The notes under the pieces: model-generated | Told to the model about the DNA's origin: nothing | Databases searched by the model: none | Seen by the model: the letters and a program-made list of their open reading frames with translations, nothing else | NCBI RefSeq assembly: GCF_022811645.1 | Contig: NZ_CP094534.1 | Span: forward strand, 620,001 to 684,000 | Direction: 5' to 3' | Length of the DNA: 64,000 bases | Origin: Hymenobacter monticola | GTDB taxonomy: Bacteria; Bacteroidota; Bacteroidia; Cytophagales; Hymenobacteraceae | Made by a program: the position numbers and the translations under genes | In this document: piece by piece, positions 16,401 to 24,600 of the stretch | Layout of the letters: every line of letters begins with the position of its first letter | How positions within the stretch are numbered: position 1 is the stretch's first letter

Positions 16401-18710
16401 ATGGCTCAATTTTTCTCTCGGATGCTGCTGGCGCTGCTGCTGGCAGGTGTTTTTAGGTTTTCGGCTCAGGCCCAGAAGGTGGGCCTCGTACTCAGCGGGG
16501 GCGGCGCCAAGGGCCTGGCCCACATCGGCGTGCTCAAGCAGCTGGAGAAAAACCACATTCCCATCGATTACATTGTGGGCACGAGCATGGGCGCCGTGGT
16601 GGGCGGCATGTACGCGGCCGGCTACTCGCCCGAGGAGATTGAGCAGATAGTGCTCAGCCCCGAGTTTCAGCGCTGGACCTCGGGCAAGCCTTTGGAGAGC
16701 AAAACCTTCAACTTCCTCACGGCCGAGCCCTCGCCCTCGGCCCTGCGCCTGGGCATTGCCATCGACTCCACCTTCAAGGCGCGGGTGAGCACCAACCTGG
16801 TGAACGACCTGAACCTGAACCTGGCCCTGGCCCGCCTGCTGGCGCCGGCATCGGCCAGCAGCGGCTACAATTTCGACAAGCTGTTTGTGCCCTTCCGCTG
16901 CATGGCCTCGGAGGTGTTTACGCGGCAGGTGGTGGAGCAGAAGTCGGGCTCGCTGTCCGACGCCATTCGCAACTCCATGTCGTTTCCGCTGGCGTTCCGT
17001 CCCATTCGCAACCTCGACGGCAAGTACTACTACGACGGGGCGGTGTACGACAACTTCCCCACCGGCACCATGAAAAAAACCTTCGCCCCGGACATCATCA
17101 TCGGGGTGAACGTGGGCGATGTGGCCTTTAAGAAATACCCCAAGAACGACGACCAGTTGCTGGCCAGCACGGTGGCCTTTCTGGGCACAAGCGTGGCCGA
17201 CACGGGCAGCGTGGGCAAAAACGGCATTTACATTCAGCCCGACCTCGACGGCATGGGCGTGGGCGATTTCGACCGGGTGAAGGACTTCATTGCCGAAGGC
17301 GACACGGCCGCCCTGCGCAACATGGAGAAAATAAAGGCCCGCATCGGCCGGCGCGTCGATTCGACGGAGCTGCAGAAGCGCCGGCTTGCCTTCCAGGCCC
17401 AGGCCCCGAAGCCGCGCTTCATCGACGTGAAAGTGAACGGCCTGCGCCCCGACCAGAACGAGTACGCGGCGCGGTTTTTCCGCAAATCCGGCCGCGAGTA
17501 TTCGCTCGATGACATTGAGGAGGGCTACTACCGCCTGGCGTCGGACGACTATTTCAAGAACATTTACCCGCGCATTCGCTACGACGCGGCGCGGCAGGGC
17601 TACGTGTTCAGCGTGGATGCGCAGCGCAACAACAACGTGAGCACCGAAGTGGGCTTCGTGCTCTCGAACCGTCCTATTGATAATCTGTACTTTGGCATCG
17701 AGTACCGCTACCTGCGCCGGCTGCTTTACACGGCCTCGGCCGATGTGAGTTTGGGCCGTTTCTACAACGGCGCGCACGGCTCGTTCCGCATCAACATTCC
17801 CGCCAAGTTCGCCTACTTTTTTGAGCCCGAAATCACCTACAACCAGTGGGATTTCCAGAACACGGGCGGCGTGCTGGGGCGCGATGTCATCAACACCCAA
17901 GTGCGGCAGCAGGACACCAAGTTGGGCGGGCAGTTCGGCATCAGCCCCACCTACCGCAGCCGTTTCCTGCTCGATGTGGCCACCTTCGTGACCAAAGACG
18001 AGTACACCAATTCCAAGGAAATCAGGTCGGCTGATGTGCTCGATGCCACCGTGTTTCGGGGCGCCACGGCGGCCCTGCGCCTGGCCCGCAACACCCTCAA
18101 CCGCAAGCAGTACGCCACCAGTGGCCACCGCTACGTGTACACGCTGCGCGGCGTCACGGGCGAGTCGGACTACACGCCCGGCTCCACGGCCCAACAGGAG
18201 GCCAGCACCAGCCACCGCGAGTGGGTGCAGTTCCGGGCCACCGTGGAGCGGTACTTCGGGCTGAAGGCCGACCGCCACGCCTGGGGCTATTTCGGGGAGC
18301 TGATGGTGAGCACGCAGGGCACGTTTTCGAACTACCGGTCGTCGCAAACCACGTCGCCGGTGTTTGCCCCGCTGCCCGACTCGCGCACGCTGTTTATGGA
18401 TGCCTACCGTTCGTCGCGCTACGCCGCCGTGGGCCTGCGCTACAACCAGCCCTTCCTGAAAAAGCTGGAATGGCGCACCGAAGTGTACGTGCACGTGAAC
18501 GGCCAGCCGCTCCGGCAGGGTGAAAACCAGGTGGCCGTGCGCCAGTCCGGCTTCGACCGGCCCCGCGTGACGGGTAGCACCGGCCTCATTTTCCAGACGC
18601 CGGTGGGCCCGCTGGCCCTGCACGCCCGCTTCTACGACGACCCGTCTGAGCGTTTCGGTATCTACGGACACCTGGGCTTCCTGCTGTTCCGCAGCCGCGC
18701 GCTGGAATAG
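16401..18710 (+). CDS. Patatin-like phospholipase with outer-membrane barrel (type Vd-like)
   Basis: 769 aa. The start is the ATG at 16401 (MAQFFSRMLLALLLAGVF), giving a proper signal peptide ending SAQAQ; an ATG 11 codons upstream is possible. Residues 27-330 are a patatin lipase domain with oxyanion loop GGGAKG (33-38), nucleophile elbow GTSMG (Ser62) and catalytic Asp near 212 (YYYDGAVYDNFP). Residues about 335-410 form a POTRA-like domain (FIDVKVNGLRPDQNE), and about 410-769 a BamA/TamA-like beta-barrel with the late segment PVGPLALHARFYD. This patatin-POTRA-barrel order matches PlpD-type (type Vd) autotransporters; in Bacteroidota the lipase domain may stay attached. Likely acts on phospholipids at the outer membrane. 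It stands alone, converging on a hydrolase. Confidence 0.92.
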   Translation: MAQFFSRMLLALLLAGVFRFSAQAQKVGLVLSGGGAKGLAHIGVLKQLEKNHIPIDYIVGTSMGAVVGGMYAAGYSPEEIEQIVLSPEFQRWTSGKPLESKTFNFLTAEPSPSALRLGIAIDSTFKARVSTNLVNDLNLNLALARLLAPASASSGYNFDKLFVPFRCMASEVFTRQVVEQKSGSLSDAIRNSMSFPLAFRPIRNLDGKYYYDGAVYDNFPTGTMKKTFAPDIIIGVNVGDVAFKKYPKNDDQLLASTVAFLGTSVADTGSVGKNGIYIQPDLDGMGVGDFDRVKDFIAEGDTAALRNMEKIKARIGRRVDSTELQKRRLAFQAQAPKPRFIDVKVNGLRPDQNEYAARFFRKSGREYSLDDIEEGYYRLASDDYFKNIYPRIRYDAARQGYVFSVDAQRNNNVSTEVGFVLSNRPIDNLYFGIEYRYLRRLLYTASADVSLGRFYNGAHGSFRINIPAKFAYFFEPEITYNQWDFQNTGGVLGRDVINTQVRQQDTKLGGQFGISPTYRSRFLLDVATFVTKDEYTNSKEIRSADVLDATVFRGATAALRLARNTLNRKQYATSGHRYVYTLRGVTGESDYTPGSTAQQEASTSHREWVQFRATVERYFGLKADRHAWGYFGELMVSTQGTFSNYRSSQTTSPVFAPLPDSRTLFMDAYRSSRYAAVGLRYNQPFLKKLEWRTEVYVHVNGQPLRQGENQVAVRQSGFDRPRVTGSTGLIFQTPVGPLALHARFYDDPSERFGIYGHLGFLLFRSRALE

Positions 18711-18714
18711 GGCG

Positions 18715-18846
18715 TTAGGTGTTGGGTTTTAGGTATTCGGTGTTGGGCATTAGGTGTTGGGTACTCGGCAATAGACCGGAGGTTTCTGGCTTATATTCTA
18801 AAATCCAAACACCGAAAACCAACACTAAAACCTAACACCTAAAACC
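18715..18846. repeat. Imperfect palindrome, TTAGGTGTTGGG type
   Basis: The left side is several TTAGGTGTTGGG-like words (18715-18760), the right side (18806-18842) is their complement (core CTAACACCTAAAACC). It fills the gap between two convergent genes. The right arm extends into the hydrolase gene and supplies its TAG stop codon (18827-18825) and last residues. Confidence 0.8.
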
Positions 18847-19544
18847 GCTGCCACCTCTTCCGGCGCCTCAAGCGGCAGCAAATGCCCGGCGCCCGGCACC
18901 ACTTGGAACGGCGTGCCGGCTGGTAGCAGCGGCAGCGTGAGGTGCCGCTGGCTCTCGGGCGTGATGGCGGTATCGCCCTCTCCTACCAACAGGCAGCAGG
19001 GCACCTGCACCCGCGTCATCAGGGCGGTGATGTCTTCGCGGGCGCCTTCCAGCAGCCAGTGGGTCCAGGCGGCCTGCGTGGTGCGCAGGTTGTCGGCGAT
19101 GACGCGGGCGCGCAGGTCGGGGGCGATGGGGCGCCGGGTAATTTTGCGAAAAGTTTTTTCGGCTTCCTCGGGCTTGCCGTGGGCGGCCACGGAGGCGGCG
19201 CGGTCTTCGTCGGTCATGGGCTCGCCGGCGGGCGGCGAGGGCGAGAGCAGCACCAGCCGGCGCAGGCCGGCCGGTTGCCGCGCGGCCAGGGCCAGGGCCA
19301 TTTTGCCGCTCATGCTGTGGCCGATGAGGGTGAATTCTGCCACGTTGTGCTGCGCTATAAAGGCGGCTATCCAGTCGGCATAAGCCCGCACCGAATAGTC
19401 GAACCCCGCGGGCACGGCCTGGCCGCCAAAACCGGGCAGGCTAGGCGCGAGCAGGGCCGTACCGGGGGGCAGGAGTTGGCGCAGCAGGTCGTATTCGCGG
19501 CCCGAGCTGGCCCAGCAGTGCAACGCGATAATGGTGTGGGGCAT
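18825..19544 (-). CDS. Alpha/beta hydrolase
   Basis: 239 aa from the ATG at 19544 (MPHTIIALHCWASSG); the frame upstream of it is judged non-coding. The nucleophile elbow is GHSMSG with Ser77, and the catalytic His is about 221 (PGAGHLLPLEAPE). The cap region (PAGEPMTDEDRAASVAAHGK) separates core strands as in the Abhydrolase_6 group. Cytoplasmic, substrate unknown. The last six residues (VLGVRF) and the stop are encoded by the right arm of the intergenic palindrome, so the natural C-terminus may have been altered by the repeat. Confidence 0.82.
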   Translation of the reverse strand: MPHTIIALHCWASSGREYDLLRQLLPPGTALLAPSLPGFGGQAVPAGFDYSVRAYADWIAAFIAQHNVAEFTLIGHSMSGKMALALAARQPAGLRRLVLLSPSPPAGEPMTDEDRAASVAAHGKPEEAEKTFRKITRRPIAPDLRARVIADNLRTTQAAWTHWLLEGAREDITALMTRVQVPCCLLVGEGDTAITPESQRHLTLPLLPAGTPFQVVPGAGHLLPLEAPEEVAAVLGVRF

Positions 19545-19991
19545 AAGAGGAATGAGTAGCGTAAGCACTACCGTACGCAGTAGGCTTGAATAAGCTGTAG
19601 CCGGCCCTACTTGTTTGAGTCCGGCGGATAACCGGCTTTGGCAACCCGATGCCTTAAGTCGCGCAAAGGCTCGCCGGTACAGCACTTGTTTCAGCAGCTG
19701 CCGACCAAGCCGCTTGGTGGCGCAGCCAGTTGGCTGTCAGGACCTGGCCTGCATAAAACAACTTTTTTCACCAACGATGCAAACCGCTGCCCCTTTATTT
19801 CCCGTAAGTGCGCCTCAATTACTTATTCGCAGTGCCATAGCACGACTTTGGACATTCTTATCGTCCTTTAAATTACGTATTTCTACGCCGCCTCTATCTG
19901 CAATAAACCCGTACTATCCCGGTCCACTCTCCTTTTATTGCAAGCCCTGCCCTTGGTCGCCTGCCGGCCAGCGCCAGTTATTCTATTCTAC
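19545..19991. other. Intergenic region before the interrupted sigma gene
   Basis: 447 bp between divergent genes; AT content is raised from about 19740 to 19950. Small open frames here show no domain or codon-use support. I could not place a convincing promoter. Confidence 0.5.
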
Positions 19992-20546
19992 ATGAAATCA
20001 ACTCTGGCGCTGCTGACGGCAGCGGACGAAGAAGCGCTGGTGCAGCGCCTCCTCGCCCGCGACGAACAAGCCCTCTGATTGCTCCACGACCACTACGCCC
20101 GCAACCTGCTCACCGTCATCCTGCGCCTGGTGCGCCACGAGGAACTGGCCCGCGACGTGTTGCAGGAGGGCCTGCTGAAGGTGTGGCTCAGCATTGCCCG
20201 CTACGACCCCGCCCGGGGCCGCCTCTTCACCTGGATGGTGCGCGTGTGCTGCAACCAGGCCATCGATGCCCTGCGCAGCCCGCGCCACCGTTTCCACAGC
20301 GCCAACAAGTCGCTGGAAGTGGGCGGGGCACAACAAGCCTTGGCGCCCGTTTCCTTCAACCCCGAGCACATCGGCCTACGCGAGTTGGTAGTGCGCCTCA
20401 AGCCCCGGCAGCGCGAAGTCATCGACCTGCTATATTTCGGCGGCTGTACCCAGGTAGAAGCCGCCGAGCAGCTCGGCATTCCGCTGGCCACGGTGAAAAC
20501 CCGCGCCCGCGCCGCCCTGCTGGTGCTGGGAAATCTGGCGAAGTAA
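19992..20546 (+). pseudogene. RNA polymerase sigma-70 (ECF-type) gene with in-frame TGA
   Basis: From the ATG at 19992 the frame reads 28 codons (MKSTLALLTAADEEALVQRL, then LARDEQAL), meets TGA at 20076-20078 and continues in the same frame for 155 codons. The continuation is sigma region 2 (LRLVRHEELARDVLQEGLLK, then WLSIARYDPARGRLFTWM) and region 4 (LKPRQREVIDLLYFGGCTQV, then AAEQLGIPLATVKTRARAAL). The 28 upstream residues match the normal start of this family, so a single base change (for example TGG or CGA to TGA) has split an otherwise intact gene. TTG follows the TGA directly, so re-initiation could make a protein lacking the first helix of region 2. No anti-sigma gene is adjacent. A sequencing error is possible. 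Confidence 0.78.
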
Positions 20547-20551
20547 GGCTT

Positions 20552-20646
20552 GGAGGTTGGTTTTAGGTGTTGGGTGTTGGGTATTGGGTTCTAGGAATTA
20601 GAAAAGAAAATACCGCACCGCCTAACACCTAAAAACCAACACCTTA
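20552..20646. repeat. Imperfect palindrome, TTAGGTGTTGGG type
   Basis: Left arm core GGTTGGTTTTAGGTGTTGGG (20556-20575), right arm core CCTAACACCTAAAAACCAAC (20621-20640). They are near-perfect complements around a loop containing TTGGGTATTGGG words and an A-rich stretch. It lies between the convergent sigma and flavoprotein genes and reaches the flavoprotein stop codon (20646-20644). Confidence 0.8.
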
Positions 20647-21564
20647 CCGCGGGCATTCCTCCCGTGTCAGGCTCTCGTTGATGAGAATGGCGGCGCGGTT
20701 GCCCTCGGCGGCGGCTATCAGGGCCTGCTGGGCGCCGGGCGTGGTGTCGCCGGCCGCGTAAAGGCGCGGAATAGACGTTTGCATCCCGCCATCCACCCAC
20801 ACGGCCCCCTTGCTGGTGATGCGGGCACCCAAGTCGGCGGCCAACGAGCTGCGCTGCAGCTGCGGCGCGTGCAGAAACAGGGCGGCCCGCTCCAGCTGGC
20901 TGCCGTCTTCGAACTCGATGCATTTTAAATCGCGCGCTGCCGTGCCAATGAGCCGGGCAATGGGCGCGTCCTGCACCCGGATGTTCTGGCGGCGCAGGCG
21001 GCGGCGGGCGTTGGGCGTGAGGTGGCCCGGGCCGTTGGTGACCACCACAATGTCGGGGCTCCAGCGGCTCACCAGCAGGGCCAGGCCCGTCACGGTGCGG
21101 CCCTGGCCGTACACGGCTAGGGGCTGGCCGCGCACCTCCCAGCCGTGGCAGTACGGGCAGTGCAGCACGCCCCTCCCCCACAGCTCCCGAAAGCCCGGCA
21201 GCGGCGGCAGCACGTCGGACACGCCCGTGGCCAGCAGCACGCGCCTAGCGCTGCACTCAAACGGCGCGTCGTTGGCGGTGCCGCGGCCGGTGGCCACAAA
21301 GCCGCTGCCTTGCCTGGCCAGGGTTTCGATACGCAGGCACTGCACTTCCACCGTTTCGTAGGGGCGCAGCTGCTCGTGGCCCAGGCGCAGCAGTTCGTCG
21401 GGGGCCACGCCGTCGCGGGTGAGGAAGCCGTGCACGCCCGGCGAGCATTCGTTGCGGGGGCGGCCGCCGTCGGCCAGCAGCACGCGGCGCAGGCAGCGCC
21501 CCAGCGTGAGAGCCGCCGAGAGCCCGGCGCTGCCCGCGCCAATAATCAGGACATCGTATTGCAT
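20644..21564 (-). CDS. Thioredoxin-reductase-like FAD/NAD(P) oxidoreductase
   Basis: 306 aa from the ATG at 21564 (MQYDVLIIGAGSAGLS); the upstream extension lacks conservation. FAD-binding GAGSAG is at 9-14, a redox-type CPYC at 136-139 (CPYCHGWEVRGQPLAVYG), and the C-terminal FAD motif is YAAGDTTPGAQQALIAAAEG. The CPYCHGWE context, rather than CATC, places it in the thioredoxin-reductase-like oxidoreductases that act on small disulfide or other substrates, so a role in reducing thioredoxin is not certain. The NADPH domain GxGxxG is degenerate (VYGQGRTVTG), which is odd. Cytoplasmic, single gene. Confidence 0.85.
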   Translation of the reverse strand: MQYDVLIIGAGSAGLSAALTLGRCLRRVLLADGGRPRNECSPGVHGFLTRDGVAPDELLRLGHEQLRPYETVEVQCLRIETLARQGSGFVATGRGTANDAPFECSARRVLLATGVSDVLPPLPGFRELWGRGVLHCPYCHGWEVRGQPLAVYGQGRTVTGLALLVSRWSPDIVVVTNGPGHLTPNARRRLRRQNIRVQDAPIARLIGTAARDLKCIEFEDGSQLERAALFLHAPQLQRSSLAADLGARITSKGAVWVDGGMQTSIPRLYAAGDTTPGAQQALIAAAEGNRAAILINESLTREECPR

Positions 21565-21625
21565 CAACTGCGGGAAAGGTCGGTTGCTGTAACTGCCCGC
21601 GCGGCGCTGGGGTTGTGCTAAAAGC

Positions 21626-21659
21626 AAAAAAGCCCTCCCCGGCGTGGGGAGGGCTTTTA
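21626..21659 (-). terminator. Intrinsic terminator of the giant exoprotein gene
   Basis: AAAAGCCCTCCCC (21628-21640) pairs perfectly with GGGGAGGGCTTTT (21646-21658), with a 5-nt loop and flanking T-run on the minus strand, 33 bp after the stop of the 3381-codon gene. Confidence 0.85.
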
Positions 21660-21690
21660 GGTCGAATCACCGGCCAGGCCGGAAGCAGCC

Positions 21691-24600
21691 TTATTCTTTG
21701 ATGAGGCGCTTGGTGAGGTTGATGGCCTGGCCGTTGTTCTGGCCACGCACCAGCACCATGTAGGTGCCGCTGGCGATGGTGTTCACGTCCAGGGCCTGGG
21801 CCACACCGGCTTCGCGCGTCACGCTCAGCACTACGCGGCCCGTGGCATCGAGCACGCTCACCTGGTAGGTGCCGGCGGGCAGAGCCGTCAGGTCGAGCTG
21901 CGTGGTCGAGGTGGCGGGGTTCGGGAACAGGCTGATGGCGGGCTCGGCAGTCGTGGCCGTGAAGCTCACGGTGCGCACCGGCGAGTAGGTGGCCGTGCCG
22001 TCGGTGTCTACCTGCTTGAGGCGGTAGTACACCAGGCCCGTGGCTTTGCGGCCGATGCCGGCGTCGGTCAGGGCGTAGGCCGTGGCCACGGAGGTCGAGC
22101 CCTGGCCTTTCACTTGCGCGATTTTCACGAAGTCGGTGGCGTTGAGGCTACGCTCCACGTCGAAGTGTTCGTTGTTCTTCTCCGAAGCCGTGTGCCACAC
22201 CAAGGCGGCGTCGATGTTTTTCACCGCCGTGGCCGTGAAGTCGGTCAGCTCCACCGGCAGCGGGTTGTTGCCCGTAGTCAGCGTGAAGCTCTGCACCGTC
22301 ACCCCGCCGAACAGGTCGACCGTCGTGATGCTGACCGTGGTCGAGCGGCCCGCGCGGGGCAGCAGGTTGCGGTTCACCACCGTGAACAGGCCGGTGCTCG
22401 AAGTGTAGCGGATGCCGATGGCGGCCAGTGCCGTCGAGTCAGCTACGCTCAACTTGCCAAACGAGATACCATCTTCCACAGCGCCGGTACCGGTGGCGGG
22501 GGCCCCGCCGTTGGTGGCGTAAATCAGGCCAGCCGTGTTATACACTGCGCCGTTCGGGTCGATGCCGTAGGCCAGCACGTCGCCGTTCTGGTACTGGTTG
22601 TTGTTGCCGCCCTTAGCGGGCGTAGCCGTGTACACAGCGGCGTTATCCGAGCCGACGGGCACCAGGTAGATGGCCGTGTTCGAAACTGCACCCAGCGCAT
22701 CGGTAGCCGTGTACTGGAAGGCTACGTTGCCCACGAAGTTCGGCGTCGGGTCGAAGCGCAGCGTGCTTGCCTGGGTGGGCGTCAGCCCCGACAGGCCATC
22801 GGTCACCAGCGTGTAGGTGCCGCCGTTGTTGTAGTAGAGGCGGCCCTGCGCGGCATCGGGAGCTTTCGTTATCGTGTAGGTAATGGCGTTGCCCTCGGGG
22901 TCGATGGCGCTCAGGGGCGAGATGGCCAGCTGGTTGGTGTTGGCCGAGTTGCTCTGGGGCGCCTGCAGGGTGTTCACCACGTAAGCCGCCACCGGCGCCT
23001 TGTTGATGATGGCCGTAGACTGGGTCGAGGTGTTGTTGCCCGCGGCACCCGCGTCGCCGGTAGCCGTGGCAAAGCCCGTCACATCATACGAAGCAGCGGG
23101 GGCTGCGAAGGTGATGACGTTCGACACCGCGTTGGCCACGCCGGGGTTCAGGGAGCTGGGCACCGGGATGGTGATGGTAGCACCCGAGGCCACCGTAATC
23201 AGCGCGCCGCCGTTCAGCGAGTAGGAAGTAACGCCAGCAGGCAGTTTCACCGTCTGGGTCACGTTGCTCACGTTCGACAGACCGGCCGTGCTCGTCACCA
23301 CCGTGTAGCTCACCGGCGCGCCGGCAATGGTCTGGTCGGGGCCGGTGATGGCCGTGGCCACGTCCGGGGTCAGCGTCACGTTCACGGCGCTGGTGGCGAT
23401 GTTAGCGAGGACAGAGCCCGAGGTGGGCTCGGCCTGGTCGGCGCGCACGATGGCCGTGGCCACTTGCGGCGTGGTGCCGGGCACCACCAGAGTCAGCGTG
23501 TTCGTCACCGAGCCGGTGGGGAACGAAGCCGTCAGGAAGGTCACCACGCCCGTGGCCGGGTCGTAGGTGCTCGTGGGGTAGGTGGCTACACCGGTCGTGG
23601 GGTTCACGCTGGTGGGAGCCACACCGTTAATGAGCAGGGCATTGGCGCCCGAGGTGGGCAGGCCGGGAGCCAGCTCTACGCGCTGCACCACGTTGGTGGC
23701 GGTGGTACCGGCCGTGTTGTTGCGCGTCACCACCGAGTAGGTGATGGTGGAGCCCGCGGCCACCGACGACGGCGTGGCCGGCGTGGTGATGCTGATGCTC
23801 GTGCCCATGTCGATAATCGTCCCGCTCACCGGTTTGATGGTGGTGGCAATGGTAGCGGTGTTGTTGCGCTCCACCTGGTCCACCACGCCGCCGCTCACCA
23901 CCACGGTGGCCGTGGGCTGAATCAGGTTGGTGTTGGTGGGCACGTCGAAGGTGATGGTGCCGGTGCTGCTGTCGAGCGCACCCACCGCCTGGTTGGTTTG
24001 GGTGGTGAAGCGCACGATGCCATCGGCCGAGTTGTAGCCCGTCGTGGTCGAGTTGGCCAGCGCCGTACCGTTCACGTCGCGCACCACCACGCCAGTCAGG
24101 CCGGTGGGCAGCTGCACCGTCGTTACCACGGTGTTTGCCACGCTGGGGCCGTTGTTGGTGGTTACCACGGTGTAGGTCATGGTGCCGCTAGCGAAGGCCG
24201 AAGTCCGGCCCAGGATGGCCACCTGCACGTCAGCCGCCGGGGTCAGGGCCGTGGTTACCACAGCCGCATTGTTGATGGTCGTGCTTTCCGGCGAGCTGGT
24301 GCTCACCTCGGCCGTGTTGGTCAGGTTCGTGTTGCCGTTGGCCGGGGCGTAGTAGGCAATGGTGTTGCTGGCTGTGGCGCCGGCCGCCTGCGAAGTGAGG
24401 CTGGCGAAGGTCACGAGGCCCGTGTTCTGGTTGTAGGTGGCGCCGCCGTAGGTGGCAGTCGTCACGCCGGCTACGGTAGCCACCGAGGTCGGGGCCGCGC
24501 CGTTGATGAGCAGGGCGTTGGCGCCCGTCACGGGCAGGCCGGCCGGAATGTTGGCCAGCTGCACCACGCTGTTGGCGGGGGCTGGGCCGTTGTTGGTGGT

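Noticed and set aside
16272..18671. 799-codon minus-strand frame opposite the patatin gene
   Set aside because: It is His/Val/Gly/Arg-rich, has no domain, and mirrors a gene with complete lipase, POTRA and barrel signatures.
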